DNA of 64,000 bases from Mesorhizobium erdmanii USDA 3471. Lineage in GTDB: Bacteria > Pseudomonadota > Alphaproteobacteria > Rhizobiales > Rhizobiaceae. Where the stretch lies: positions 89,182 to 153,181 of the forward strand of contig NZ_AXAE01000022.1 in the NCBI RefSeq assembly GCF_000472705.1, given 5' to 3'. The notes under the pieces are model-generated. The model saw only the letters and a list, made by a program, of their open reading frames with translations. It was not told the origin of the DNA and ran no database searches. Positions 25,368-33,898 of the stretch are shown here, piece by piece; the stretch's first letter is position 1; every line of letters begins with the position of its first letter. The translations under genes were made by a program, and so were the position numbers.

Positions 25368-26392
25368 GCGGCGCTCCGCAGGCTCAAGGGTTGCGGATCA
25401 CGCGAGAAGACATTTCGCAGCGAGGCAATGACGCGGCCCGGCTCGAACGTGGTCAGGATGGCTTTTCGGTCGTCGTCGGCGACGCCAACGGCATGGCGAT
25501 CGAGATACCAGCCGAGATGCTTGCGCGCCTGGCGCAAGCCGCTTTCGAAGCCATAGAGCGCCAGCATGTCCTCGTAGTGGGCGACGACATAGTCGGCCAG
25601 AGCCGCGGGATCTCGCGGGACGTTGGTCGCCGTTTCGCCAGCAGCGGCGGTTGCGATGCCGCCGGCGACCCAGGGCGCGCCATAGTGCGCGCGGCCGACC
25701 ATCACGGCATCGGCGCCGGATTGATCGAGAATGGCGGCGGCCTCGGCCGGGGAACAGACATCGCCATTGGCAACGACCGGAATCGACACCGCTTCCTTGA
25801 CGCGGGCGATGGCACGCCAGTCGGCCTTGCCCTGATAGAATTGGCAGCGCGTGCGGCCGTGCACCGTCACCATGCTGACACCCGCCTGCTCGGCGCGGCG
25901 CGCGAGGATGGGCGCATTGAGCGCGGCTTCGTCCCAACCGAGCCGCATCTTGACCGTCACCGGCACCTTGACCGCGCCGACCACGGCCTCGATCAGCGAC
26001 AGCGCGTGATCGAGATCCAGCATCAATGCCGAGCCGGCATAACCACCAGTGACCTTCTTGGCCGGGCAGCCCATGTTGATGTCGATGATGTCGGCACCCT
26101 CGCCCGCAGCCATGCGCGCGGCTTCGGCCATGTGCACGGCCTCACGGCCGGCGAGCTGCACCATATGGACGGGGAGGCCGGAATGACGTATGCGCAGGTC
26201 GAAGCCGGCCCTGCCCTTGGCGAGTTCGCCGCTCGCCACCATTTCGGACACGACCAAGCCGGCGCCATGAGCGTGGGCGCGCCGCCGGAAAGGCTCGTCA
26301 GTAATACCCGACATCGGCGCAAGGAATACGCGATTGCGGATTTCCACGCCGCCGACATCGAGAGGCGCGGCCAATTTGGCTGAGTTAACCAT
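25364..26392 (-). CDS. dusB: tRNA-dihydrouridine synthase DusB (NifR3)
   Basis: A 342-residue flavoenzyme that reduces specific uridines of tRNA. The TIM-barrel text APMSGITDEPFRRRAHA, the catalytic Cys in NMGCPAKKV, and the FMN-binding VHGRTRCQFYQG and VVANGDV are all present. The ATG at 26392 gives the usual length; an in-frame start at 26473 would add a non-conserved tail. It heads the ntrBC operon, the classical rhizobial nifR3 arrangement, and its stop overlaps the ntrB start. The promoter must lie in the 240 bp separating it from divergent ispDF. Confidence 0.95.
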   Translation of the reverse strand: MVNSAKLAAPLDVGGVEIRNRVFLAPMSGITDEPFRRRAHAHGAGLVVSEMVASGELAKGRAGFDLRIRHSGLPVHMVQLAGREAVHMAEAARMAAGEGADIIDINMGCPAKKVTGGYAGSALMLDLDHALSLIEAVVGAVKVPVTVKMRLGWDEAALNAPILARRAEQAGVSMVTVHGRTRCQFYQGKADWRAIARVKEAVSIPVVANGDVCSPAEAAAILDQSGADAVMVGRAHYGAPWVAGGIATAAAGETATNVPRDPAALADYVVAHYEDMLALYGFESGLRQARKHLGWYLDRHAVGVADDDRKAILTTFEPGRVIASLRNVFSRDPQPLSLRSAA

Positions 26393-26634
26393 GCACAAAA
26401 ACCAAGCACGTCTATTCGTTGCACATTCTCTAGCCATATTGGCCACGATGTGCAACGCGGAATGACGCCACATTAAGGCGCAATTGGGAAAAAGCCGGCT
26501 CGCGTTTTTTGCCGCGACCAGGGCATCGCGTATCCACCGAAACCGGCGAAGGACGCTTTGGAGTTCATATTTGACGCACGATCTTTTCGGAAAACCAATT
26601 ACACTTTTGGGGATCGTGCGCTAAGCCAATCGCC

Positions 26635-27873
26635 ATGACCGACGGAAGTGAAAACTCGAGCGCGACGGGTGGGGTTGCGGTGGTGATCGTCGCCGCCGGC
26701 CGCGGCGCTCGTGCCGGGCAGGCCAACGGACCCAAGCAGTACCAGAATATCGGCGGACGCGCCGTCATTGCCCATACGCTGGAGATGTTTCTCGCCCATC
26801 CGCGAACCGGCCGGATTGTCGTCGCCATCCATGCAGACGACCGCGAACTGTTTCAGCATGCGGCGGGCGGCCTCGTGAATGAGAACCAGGCTCGGCGTGT
26901 CATCACCGTCATTGGCGGGCCCACGCGTCAGGAGTCCGTCCGGCTCGGGTTGCTGGCGCTGAAAGACCACGCGCCTGACCAGGTTCTCATTCACGATGCC
27001 GTGCGCCCGTTCGTCGATGCGGACCTGATCGACCGCACCATCGCCGCCATCGGCGAGAACGAGGGGGCGTTGCCTGCCCTGCCCGTCGCCGACACGCTCA
27101 AGCGCGAGTCGGCGTCGGGCGCGGTCGCGGAAACCGTTTCCCGCAGCGGACTGCACGCGGCGCAGACACCGCAAGGTTTCCCCTACCGGCCGATCCTTGC
27201 GGCGCATGACAGGGCGCATCAATTGGGCAGACTGGACTTCACCGACGATGCGGCCATCGCCGAATGGGCGCATATTCCAGTCCAACTCGTTCCGGGCTCG
27301 CCGGACAATGTCAAACTCACCTGGGCACGGGACATCGCCATGGCGCACGAGCGGCTTTCCAGCGAACGGCAACACTTCCCCGACATTCGCACCGGCAACG
27401 GCTACGACGTCCATGCCTTCGAACCCGGCGACCATGTCACCTTATGCGGCGTCGCCATTCCGCATGACAAGAAACTCTCCGGCCATTCCGATGCCGATGT
27501 CGGCCTGCACGCTTTGACCGATGCACTGCTAGCGACTTGTGGTGATGGCGACATCGGCACGCATTTTCCGCCGTCCGACCCGCAGTGGAAGGGTGCAGCG
27601 TCGCGCATCTTCGTCGAACACGCGGCCAAAGTGGTGCGCGGGCGCGGCGGGCGCATCGCCAATGCCGACATCACACTGATATGCGAGGCGCCGCGCGTCG
27701 GCCCGCACCGCCAGGCAATGACATCGGCGCTCTCGCAGATGCTGGGCATTTCGGCCGACCGCATCTCGATCAAGGCGACAACCAACGAGAAGCTCGGCTT
27801 CGTCGGCCGCGAGGAAGGCATTGCGGCGATCGCCACCGCCAGCGTGGTGTTTCCCGGAGAAGTGCCGGAATGA
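26635..27873 (+). CDS. ispDF: Bifunctional IspD/IspF isoprenoid enzyme
   Basis: A 412-residue fusion of two enzymes of the methylerythritol phosphate pathway. The IspD half (residues 1 to about 235) carries the nucleotide loop VIVAAGRGARAGQANGPKQY. The IspF half (from about 245) begins IRTGNGYDVHAFEPGDHV with zinc-binding Asp and His and continues with SGHSDADVGLHALTDALL. The fusion is normal in Alphaproteobacteria. ATG 26635 is well placed. The stop overlaps the CinA-type gene start (ATGA), so the two are co-translated. Confidence 0.97.
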   Translation: MTDGSENSSATGGVAVVIVAAGRGARAGQANGPKQYQNIGGRAVIAHTLEMFLAHPRTGRIVVAIHADDRELFQHAAGGLVNENQARRVITVIGGPTRQESVRLGLLALKDHAPDQVLIHDAVRPFVDADLIDRTIAAIGENEGALPALPVADTLKRESASGAVAETVSRSGLHAAQTPQGFPYRPILAAHDRAHQLGRLDFTDDAAIAEWAHIPVQLVPGSPDNVKLTWARDIAMAHERLSSERQHFPDIRTGNGYDVHAFEPGDHVTLCGVAIPHDKKLSGHSDADVGLHALTDALLATCGDGDIGTHFPPSDPQWKGAASRIFVEHAAKVVRGRGGRIANADITLICEAPRVGPHRQAMTSALSQMLGISADRISIKATTNEKLGFVGREEGIAAIATASVVFPGEVPE

Positions 27874-28352
27874 GCAACGCCGAACTCGCCATCGCCCTGC
27901 TTGGCGCCTGTCAGAAACGCGGCATCATGGTGACGACGGCGGAAAGCTGTACCGGCGGCTTGATCATCGCCGCGCTCACCGACATTGCCGGCTCCTCGGC
28001 CGTGGTCGACCGCGGCTTCATCACCTATTCCAACGAAGCCAAGATGGAGATGCTCGGCGTTTCCGCCGCAACTCTCGACGCGCATGGCGCGGTGTCGCGC
28101 GAAACGGTGCTGGAGATGGCGGCCGGCGCGCTGGCGCATTCACGCGCGAGCCTCTCACTTGCCGTTACCGGCATTGCCGGCCCCGGCGGAGGGTCGGCGG
28201 ACAAGCCGATCGGCCTGGTCTGGTTCGGGATCGCCCTGGCTGGCCGGCCTGACGTCGCCGAGCGCCAGTTGTTCGGCCACAAGGGCCGCGAATTCATCCG
28301 CCACGAGACGGTGAGACACGCGCTGCAACTCGGCCTGCGCGCGCTGGACTGA
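27870..28352 (+). CDS. CinA-family nicotinamide-nucleotide amidase
   Basis: A 160-residue single-domain protein equivalent to the C-terminal domain of CinA (PncC). PncC deamidates nicotinamide mononucleotide to nicotinate mononucleotide in NAD recycling. The signature TTAESCTGGLI with the catalytic Ser and TGIAGPGGGSADKPIG are present; the N-terminal COG1058 domain of long CinA is not. It starts inside the ispDF stop (ATGA). This stand-alone form is standard in Alphaproteobacteria. Confidence 0.92.
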   Translation: MSNAELAIALLGACQKRGIMVTTAESCTGGLIIAALTDIAGSSAVVDRGFITYSNEAKMEMLGVSAATLDAHGAVSRETVLEMAAGALAHSRASLSLAVTGIAGPGGGSADKPIGLVWFGIALAGRPDVAERQLFGHKGREFIRHETVRHALQLGLRALD

Positions 28353-28368
28353 CAATCACGGCCTGGGA

Positions 28369-28824
28369 TCAGGCGGGGTTTGCGCCGTAGATCACGTCGG
28401 CGCGTTTCTCGAAGGCCTCGGAAAACATGCGGAAGCCGCGGTCGAACATCGTTCCCATCAGCACGCCGAGAATACGGCTCTTGAACTCGTAATCGATGAA
28501 GAAGTGAACCTCGCAGCCGCTATCGGTCGGGTCGAAGCGCCAGATGTTGCTGAGGTATTTGAACGGCCCATCGATGTATTTGACGTCGATGGTCTGTTCC
28601 TCGGGCTTCAGCAGCACCTGCGTGGTGAAGGTCTCGCGGATCGCCTTGTAGCCGATGCTCATATCGGCAACGAGAATGGTGCGCCCGTCGCGCTCCTTGC
28701 GCGAACGCACCGTCAGCGCTTCGCAAAGCGGCAGAAACTGCGGATAGGCCTCGATGTCGGCGACCAGCGCGAACATCTGCTGCGGCGTATGGGCAACGCG
28801 GCGGGTGGCTTCGAATTTCGGCAT
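28369..28824 (-). CDS. COQ10/RatA-type START-domain protein
   Basis: A 151-residue protein of the polyketide cyclase/START family (coenzyme Q-binding protein COQ10, RatA). It begins MPKFEATRRVAHTPQQMFAL and contains EAYPQFLPLCEAL and IDYEFKSRILG, all characteristic. The family binds ubiquinone or lipids and supports respiration; in E. coli the homologue was named a toxin (RatA), but no antitoxin is adjacent here. It follows lipA by 8 bp on the same strand, a conserved rhizobial pairing. Confidence 0.9.
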   Translation of the reverse strand: MPKFEATRRVAHTPQQMFALVADIEAYPQFLPLCEALTVRSRKERDGRTILVADMSIGYKAIRETFTTQVLLKPEEQTIDVKYIDGPFKYLSNIWRFDPTDSGCEVHFFIDYEFKSRILGVLMGTMFDRGFRMFSEAFEKRADVIYGANPA

Positions 28825-28832
28825 AAAACCGG

Positions 28833-29798
28833 CTAGAATGACTTCTGGAGCTGCGCTTCCCGCGCAGCGCGCAGCCGGGCGAAATCGTCGCCGGCATGGT
28901 GCGAGGAGCGTGTCAGCGGGCTCGATGCCACCAGCAGAAAGCCCTTGGTCCGACCGATCGTCTCGAAGGACTTGAACTCTTCGGGTGTGACGAAGCGGAT
29001 CACCGGATGGTGCTTCTTCGACGGCTGCAGATATTGACCGATGGTCATGAAGTCGACATTGGCCGAACGCAGATCATCCATCAGCTGCAGGATTTCGTTC
29101 CGCTCCTCGCCCAGGCCAACCATGATGCCGGACTTGGTGAAGATGGACGGATCGAGTTCCTTGACCCGCTGCAACAGCCGGATCGAATGGAAATAGCGGG
29201 CGCCCGGCCGGACCTTCAGATAGTTCGACGGAACGGTTTCGAGATTGTGGTTGAAGACGTCGGGCCTCGCCGCCACGACGATCTCCAACGCGCCGTCCTT
29301 GCGCAGGAAATCGGGCGTCAGGATCTCGATCGTGGTCGACGGCGTCGCCGCCCGGATCGCCCGTATGACATCGGCAAAATGCTGCGCACCGCCATCGGCG
29401 AGATCATCGCGGTCGACCGAGGTGATGACGACGTGGGTCAGGCCCATTTGCTTTACCGCGTGTGCCACCCGCGCGGGCTCGTCGGGGTCGAGCGCGGTCG
29501 GAATACCGGTGGCGACATTGCAGAAGGCGCAGGCGCGCGTGCAGATCTCGCCCATGATCATGAAGGTGGCATGCTTCTTTTCCCAGCACTCGCCGATATT
29601 CGGGCACCCGGCCTCTTCGCAGACCGTTACCAGCTTGTGGGATTTCACGATCTCGCGTGTCTCGGCATAGCCCTTTGAGACCGGCGCCTTGACGCGGATC
29701 CAGTCCGGCTTGCGCAACACCTCCTGGTCGGGCTTGTGCGCCTTCTCAGGATGCCGCAGCCGCGGCGCGTTGGCGATCGTGTCGAGGACAGTGACCAT
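28833..29798 (-). CDS. lipA: Lipoyl synthase
   Basis: A 321-residue radical-SAM enzyme that inserts two sulphurs into protein-bound octanoyl groups to make lipoate. Both iron-sulphur clusters are visible: the auxiliary cluster in CEEAGCPNIGEC and the radical-SAM CxxxCxxC in CTRACAFCN. The C-terminal SSPLTRSSHHAGDDF contains the conserved RSSxHA. It serves the lipoylated E2 encoded 3 kb upstream on the same strand. A terminator-like hairpin (29876-29906) separates it from the GlsB-type gene, so it probably has its own promoter. Confidence 0.97.
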   Translation of the reverse strand: MVTVLDTIANAPRLRHPEKAHKPDQEVLRKPDWIRVKAPVSKGYAETREIVKSHKLVTVCEEAGCPNIGECWEKKHATFMIMGEICTRACAFCNVATGIPTALDPDEPARVAHAVKQMGLTHVVITSVDRDDLADGGAQHFADVIRAIRAATPSTTIEILTPDFLRKDGALEIVVAARPDVFNHNLETVPSNYLKVRPGARYFHSIRLLQRVKELDPSIFTKSGIMVGLGEERNEILQLMDDLRSANVDFMTIGQYLQPSKKHHPVIRFVTPEEFKSFETIGRTKGFLLVASSPLTRSSHHAGDDFARLRAAREAQLQKSF

Positions 29799-29875
29799 CT
29801 CAAACCCTGGCTCTTCTTGCGACCGCCTGTCTGCCGGCGATCGTCACTTTTACGTCATCTAGGACTTTTCGACAC

Positions 29876-29906
29876 AAAGAAAAAGGCCGAGGCGGCGCAT
29901 GCCGCC
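29876..29906 (-). terminator. Rho-independent terminator after the GlsB-type gene
   Basis: Read on the minus strand, GGCGGC-ATGC-GCCGCC is followed after CTCGG by CCTTTTTCTTTGTG. The hairpin occupies 29891-29906 and the T-rich tract 29876-29884. It lies 35 bp after the stop of the 85-residue membrane protein and upstream of lipA. Confidence 0.7.
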
Positions 29907-29940
29907 ACAGCCGTTTTCGCATAGCCAGGAACGCTATCGA

Positions 29941-30198
29941 CTAGCGACGCACCAGGCGACCGACCCAGATCAGCAGGCAGGCACCGATGAAGCCTGTGAT
30001 CAGATAGGCGGTCCAGCCGACGCCGAACACGCCGATGTTGAGCGCCTGCAGGATGGCATTCAGCACCACCGCCCCAACGATGCCCATGATAATGTTCATG
30101 AAAATGCCGGTGTTGCTCTTCATGACCATTTCGGCGAACCAGCCTGCTAGGCCGCCGATGATGATGGCTGCGATCCAGCCCACGCCGTTCAAGTGCAT
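29941..30198 (-). CDS. GlsB/YeaQ/YmgE family stress-response membrane protein
   Basis: An 85-residue, very hydrophobic protein with three predicted helices and the glycine-rich pattern GGLAGWFAEMVMKSNTGIF, typical of transglycosylase-associated/GlsB proteins. These small inner-membrane proteins are induced by general stress; their biochemistry is unknown. It has a textbook ribosome site (AAGGAGAAGGCAT then ATG). It sits between lipA and lpdA and ends in its own terminator, so it looks like an independent unit placed within a lipoate/2-oxo acid dehydrogenase locus. Confidence 0.88.
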   Translation of the reverse strand: MHLNGVGWIAAIIIGGLAGWFAEMVMKSNTGIFMNIIMGIVGAVVLNAILQALNIGVFGVGWTAYLITGFIGACLLIWVGRLVRR

Positions 30199-30297
30199 AT
30201 GCCTTCTCCTTGCGCATGTAAAAATGCATCTGGAAACGAACTGCCTTGCCGTCGAGATCCCGCAGCTTCCGCAGTTGAGTCTCCTGAAGCGAATCTA

Positions 30298-31746
30298 TCA
30301 TGCGTTCAAGGCGCGCCCATAGGCGTCGAGGACGCTTTCCTTCATCATTTCCGACAGCGTCGGATGCGGGAAGATGGTGTGCATCAGCTCTTCCTCGGTC
30401 GTTTCGAGGTTCATCGCCACGACAAAACCCTGGATCAGTTCGGTCACCTCGGCGCCGACCATATGAGCGCCGAGCAACTGGCCGGTCTTCTTGTCGAAGA
30501 TGGTCTTGACGAAGCCCTGGTCCTCGCCAAGCGCGATCGCCTTGCCGTTGGCGGCGAACTGGAAGCGGCCGACGCGGATATCCTTGCCGTCGGCCTTGGC
30601 CTTCGCTTCAGTCAGGCCGACCGAGGCGACCTGCGGATTGCAGTAGGTGCAGCCGGGGATCTTGAGCTTGTCGATGGCATGCACGCCGGGAAAGCTGGCG
30701 ATCTTTTCGATGCAGACCACGCCCTCATGCTCGGCCTTGTGAGCAAGCATGGGCGGGCCGGCGACATCGCCTATGGCGTAGATGCCGGGCACGTTCGTCT
30801 TGCCGTAACCGTCGACGGCGACACAGCCGCGATCGGTCTTCACGCCAAGCGCTTCAAGGCCGAGGCCCTCGATATTGCCTTGTACACCGACGGCCGAGAT
30901 CATGCGGTCGGCGGTGATCTTCTCGACCTTGCCGTCCTTCATCTCGACATGCGCGGTGACCGAGTTGGCCCCTTTCTCGACCTTGGTGACCTTGGCTTCG
31001 AGAATGATCTTCATGCCTTGCTTCTCGAACTGCTTCTGCGCGAATTTCGAGACCTCGGCGTCTTCGACCGGCATCACCGCCGGCAGCAGTTCGACAACCG
31101 TCACGTCGGCGCCCATGGTGCGGTAGAAGGAGGCGAATTCGATGCCGATGGCGCCCGAGCCCATCACCAGCAGCGACTTCGGCATTTCCTTCGGCACCAT
31201 GGCCTCGAAATAGGTCCAGATCAGTCTGCCGTCCGGCTCGATGCCGGGCAGCGCGCGCGGCCGGGCGCCGGTCGCCAAGATGATGTGCTTGGCGGTGTAG
31301 GTGCCCTCGCCCTTGACGCCTTTCGGCACCGGCGGCTGCGGCTCCATCGGCTTCTTGGCCGTCTTGGAAACGACGATCTCACCAGGCTTGGAAAGCTTCG
31401 CCTCGCCCCAGATGACGTCGACCTTGTTCTTCTTCATCAGGAAGGCCACGCCGCCATTCAGCCTCAACGATACTTTTCGCGAACGGTCAACCACGGCCGC
31501 CGTGTCGGCGCTGATCTTGCCGCCTTCGAGCTTGAGGCCATAATCCTTCAGATGATCGGAATAGTGCATGATCTCGGCCGAGCGCAGCAGCGCCTTGGTC
31601 GGTATGCAGCCCCAGTTGAGGCAGATGCCGCCAAGATGCTCGCGCTCGACGATCGCCGTCTTGAAGCCGAGCTGGGCGGAACGCACCGCCGTGACATAGC
31701 CGCCGGGACCGGAACCGATGATGATGACGTCGTAATTCTCAGCCAC
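30298..31746 (-). CDS. lpdA: Dihydrolipoyl dehydrogenase (E3)
   Basis: A 482-residue flavoprotein that reoxidises the dihydrolipoamide of E2, passing electrons to NAD. It shows the FAD motif VIIIGSGPGGYV, the redox disulphide GGICLNWGCIPTK, the NAD motif VMGSGAIGIEFASFY and the C-terminal HPHPTLSE-type base region (IFPHPTLSEMM). GTG 31746 was chosen as start because AAGGAG lies seven bases upstream and VAENYDVI matches the family N-terminus. A GTG at 31764 would add six residues. It is the last gene of the E1-E2-SGNH-E3 run. Confidence 0.95.
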   Translation of the reverse strand: MAENYDVIIIGSGPGGYVTAVRSAQLGFKTAIVEREHLGGICLNWGCIPTKALLRSAEIMHYSDHLKDYGLKLEGGKISADTAAVVDRSRKVSLRLNGGVAFLMKKNKVDVIWGEAKLSKPGEIVVSKTAKKPMEPQPPVPKGVKGEGTYTAKHIILATGARPRALPGIEPDGRLIWTYFEAMVPKEMPKSLLVMGSGAIGIEFASFYRTMGADVTVVELLPAVMPVEDAEVSKFAQKQFEKQGMKIILEAKVTKVEKGANSVTAHVEMKDGKVEKITADRMISAVGVQGNIEGLGLEALGVKTDRGCVAVDGYGKTNVPGIYAIGDVAGPPMLAHKAEHEGVVCIEKIASFPGVHAIDKLKIPGCTYCNPQVASVGLTEAKAKADGKDIRVGRFQFAANGKAIALGEDQGFVKTIFDKKTGQLLGAHMVGAEVTELIQGFVVAMNLETTEEELMHTIFPHPTLSEMMKESVLDAYGRALNA

Positions 31747-31760
31747 GGTTTTCTCCTTGA

Positions 31761-32396
31761 TCACAATTCCAGCATGACGCGTACGACCGATGCCAGCGCC
31801 TTGCCGATGTTTCGCGTGTTTTCGGCGTCGAGGTGGACGCCGTCGAGCGGCGTGGTCACCGCCACCGTGCCGGCATCGAAGAAGCCGCAGCCGGCTTCGT
31901 CGGCGAGTGTTGCGTATTGCGGTGCAAGTAATTTCGAGGCGTCATCGCCGCCGGCGAACATCGCCTTGAAATCGGCATTCTCGGTCCGAGTGACAAGAGG
32001 CGGCGAAACGATCAGGATCTGCGGTGCGGCCCAGTTGAATGGATAGTCATGGCCACGCACGATGTCGATCAGCCGCTGGATGCCATACTTGGCTGCGACG
32101 GGGTTGCCGTGGATCCAGGGCTTCATGTCGTTGGCGCCGAGCATGATGACGATCAGGTCGATCGGGGCATGTGTCGCCAAAACCGTGGGCAACGTTTTGG
32201 CACCGTTGCGGTCGGCCCCGGCCATATGATCGTCGAAGGCGGTGGTGCGGCCATTGAGGCCATCGGCGATGACTTGCACGCCGCCACCGAGGGCAGCCTG
32301 CAGCACACTTGGCCAGCGGTCCTCAAGCGCATGACGGCCACCCTCGGCATTGTAGCCCCAGGTCAGCGAGTCGCCGTAGCAAAGCACCGTCTTCAT
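31761..32396 (-). CDS. SGNH/GDSL-family hydrolase
   Basis: A 211-residue esterase-like protein. Block I is CYGDSLTWGYN (nucleophile Ser), the block III region is MLGANDMK (Asn), and block V is DGVHLD (Asp/His), so the catalytic set is complete. No signal peptide is seen, so it should be cytoplasmic. Related rhizobial proteins are arylesterases or acyl-thioesterase-like enzymes. It lies between the E2 and E3 genes of the 2-oxo acid dehydrogenase cluster with only 14 bp to lpdA. A role in clearing an acyl product is possible but unproven. Confidence 0.87.
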   Translation of the reverse strand: MKTVLCYGDSLTWGYNAEGGRHALEDRWPSVLQAALGGGVQVIADGLNGRTTAFDDHMAGADRNGAKTLPTVLATHAPIDLIVIMLGANDMKPWIHGNPVAAKYGIQRLIDIVRGHDYPFNWAAPQILIVSPPLVTRTENADFKAMFAGGDDASKLLAPQYATLADEAGCGFFDAGTVAVTTPLDGVHLDAENTRNIGKALASVVRVMLEL

Positions 32397-32420
32397 GCGT
32401 TCAATCTGCCTTCATTTCAG

Positions 32421-32513
32421 CTACCCGCGCACCCGCCAGCGCACGACCGTCACAATGCCGCCCAGGACCAGAGAAAGCCGGAAGGCCCTGAAGGAGGTGA
32501 AGATGATCCGCAC
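32421..32513 (-). CDS. Possible 30-residue membrane peptide
   Basis: A short frame opening with GTG just after the E2 stop. It encodes a basic, hydrophobic peptide beginning MRIIFTSFRAFRLSLVLGG and ending RWRVRG. GGGAAAG lies about eight bases before the GTG. It fills the gap between E2 and the SGNH gene, and its composition (one hydrophobic helix flanked by arginines) is membrane-peptide-like. No homology can be claimed; chance is a real alternative. Confidence 0.35.
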   Translation of the reverse strand: MRIIFTSFRAFRLSLVLGGIVTVVRWRVRG

Positions 32514-32527
32514 CGCCTTTGCTTTCC

Positions 32528-33895
32528 CTAGACCAGCATGCCCATCGGGTTCTCGATCAGCCGCTTGAAGGCGACCAGCAGTTCGGCGCCGAGGGCACCG
32601 TCGACGGCGCGATGGTCGGTCGACAGCGTCACCGACATGACGGTGGCGATCTTGATCTCGCCGTTCTTGACCACCGCCCGCTCTTCGCCCGCACCGACAG
32701 CCAGGATCGTCGCATGCGGCGGGTTGATGACGGCGGCGAAGTCCTTGATGCCGAACATGCCGAGATTGGAGACGGCCGTAGTGCCGCCCTGATATTCTTC
32801 CGGCTTCAGCTTACGGCTGCGGGCGCGGCTCGCCAGATCCTTCATCTCGTTGGAGATGGTGGACAGCGTCTTTTCATCCGCATGCCGGATGATCGGCGTG
32901 ATCAGGCCGCCGGGGATCGACACGGCAACGCCGACATCGGCATGCTTGTGCTTGACCATGGCGCTTTCGGTCCACGACGCATTGGCATCCGGCACCGCCT
33001 TCAGCGCCATCGCCATCGCCTTGATCACCATGTCGTTGACCGACAGCTTGTAGGCCGGTGCGTCGCCCTTATCCGTCTTCCTCATCGGGGCCGCCGCATT
33101 GATCTGCGTGCGCAGCGCCAGCAGTGCGTCGAGCTCGCAGTCGAGCGTCAGGTAGAAATGCGGGATGGTGGTCTTGGCCTCGACGAGGCGGCGCGCGATG
33201 GTCTTGCGCATGTTGTCGTGCGGGACGAGGTCGTAGGAACCCTCCTCGAACAGCTTCAGCACCTGGTCGTCCGACATCGCCTTCACGGCAGGGGCGGATG
33301 CGGCAGCTTCAGGAGCCACCGCGGGGGTTTCCTTGGCGCCGCCCTTGGCGATGGCCGCGTCAATATCCGCCTTGACCACACGCCCATACGGGCCGGTGCC
33401 TGCGATACTGGCGAGGACAAGGCCGGCTTCACGCGCCAGCCGGCGGGCCAAGGGTGTTGCGCGTGCAACAGAGGGTGATTGGTTGATCTCCCCCATTGTG
33501 GGGGAGATGGCCGGTAGGCCAGAGGCGTGCGCCTCGCGCTGAGAGGACGGCGGGACAGCGCCCCCCTCTGTCGGCTTCGCCGACATCTCCCCCACGAGGG
33601 GGGGGATTGGAGCCACGTCCTGCTTGGCCGCAGCGGCACCAGCCCCATAATCCTCATCGTCGGCATAGATCCAGGCCACCGGCGCGCCGACCGCAATGTC
33701 GACGCCTTCCTTGCCGGTGACGTCGCGCAGCATGCCGCTGGCCGGCGCATCGATCTCCATCGCTGCCTTGTCGGTCTCGATCTCGAACAGCACATCGCCC
33801 TTCTTGACCTGCTGGCCTTCGGTGGCGAACCAGCGCGAGATCTGTCCGGTCGCCATGTCCATGTCGACCTTGGGAAGAATGACTTCGGTCGGCAT
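32528..33895 (-). CDS. Dihydrolipoamide acyltransferase (E2) of a 2-oxo acid dehydrogenase
   Basis: A 455-residue E2 core protein. The lipoyl domain spans residues 1-80, with lipoyl Lys43 in EIETDKAAMEID. A linker follows, then the E3/E1-binding domain (about 142-182, ATPLARRLAREAG and GPYGRVVKADI), and the catalytic domain with the active-site DHRAVDGALGAELL near the C-terminus. Annotated homologues are mostly called pyruvate dehydrogenase E2. Residues about 97-141 of the linker are encoded by a palindromic repeat inserted without disturbing the frame. E1beta ends 3 bp upstream. The acyl substrate (acetyl versus another short acyl) is not proven by sequence. Confidence 0.92.
   Translation of the reverse strand: MPTEVILPKVDMDMATGQISRWFATEGQQVKKGDVLFEIETDKAAMEIDAPASGMLRDVTGKEGVDIAVGAPVAWIYADDEDYGAGAAAAKQDVAPIPPLVGEMSAKPTEGGAVPPSSQREAHASGLPAISPTMGEINQSPSVARATPLARRLAREAGLVLASIAGTGPYGRVVKADIDAAIAKGGAKETPAVAPEAAASAPAVKAMSDDQVLKLFEEGSYDLVPHDNMRKTIARRLVEAKTTIPHFYLTLDCELDALLALRTQINAAAPMRKTDKGDAPAYKLSVNDMVIKAMAMALKAVPDANASWTESAMVKHKHADVGVAVSIPGGLITPIIRHADEKTLSTISNEMKDLASRARSRKLKPEEYQGGTTAVSNLGMFGIKDFAAVINPPHATILAVGAGEERAVVKNGEIKIATVMSVTLSTDHRAVDGALGAELLVAFKRLIENPMGMLV
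33475..33608 (-). repeat. RIME-like mosaic palindromic element inside the E2 coding region
   Basis: About 130 bp with nested hairpins. ATCTCCCCCA-TTG-TGGGGGAGAT forms a perfect stem at 33486-33508. TGTCGGC-TTC-GCCGACA is at 33569-33585, followed by CTCCCCCACGAGGGGGG. It resembles the rhizobial intergenic mosaic elements normally found between genes. Here it is translated in frame as a Pro/Ser/Gly-rich linker (PPLVGEMSAKPTEGG and so on). Its composition differs from the Ala/Pro linker around it. Confidence 0.8.
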
Positions 33896-33898
33896 GTC

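Noticed and set aside
28369..28824. RatA-type protein as a toxin of a toxin-antitoxin pair
   Set aside because: No partner gene is adjacent and the lipA pairing is the conserved housekeeping arrangement of COQ10-like proteins.
30193..32046. A 617-codon open frame on the plus strand
   Set aside because: It covers lpdA and part of the SGNH gene in antisense. Composition is Asp/His/Arg-rich without recognisable motifs.
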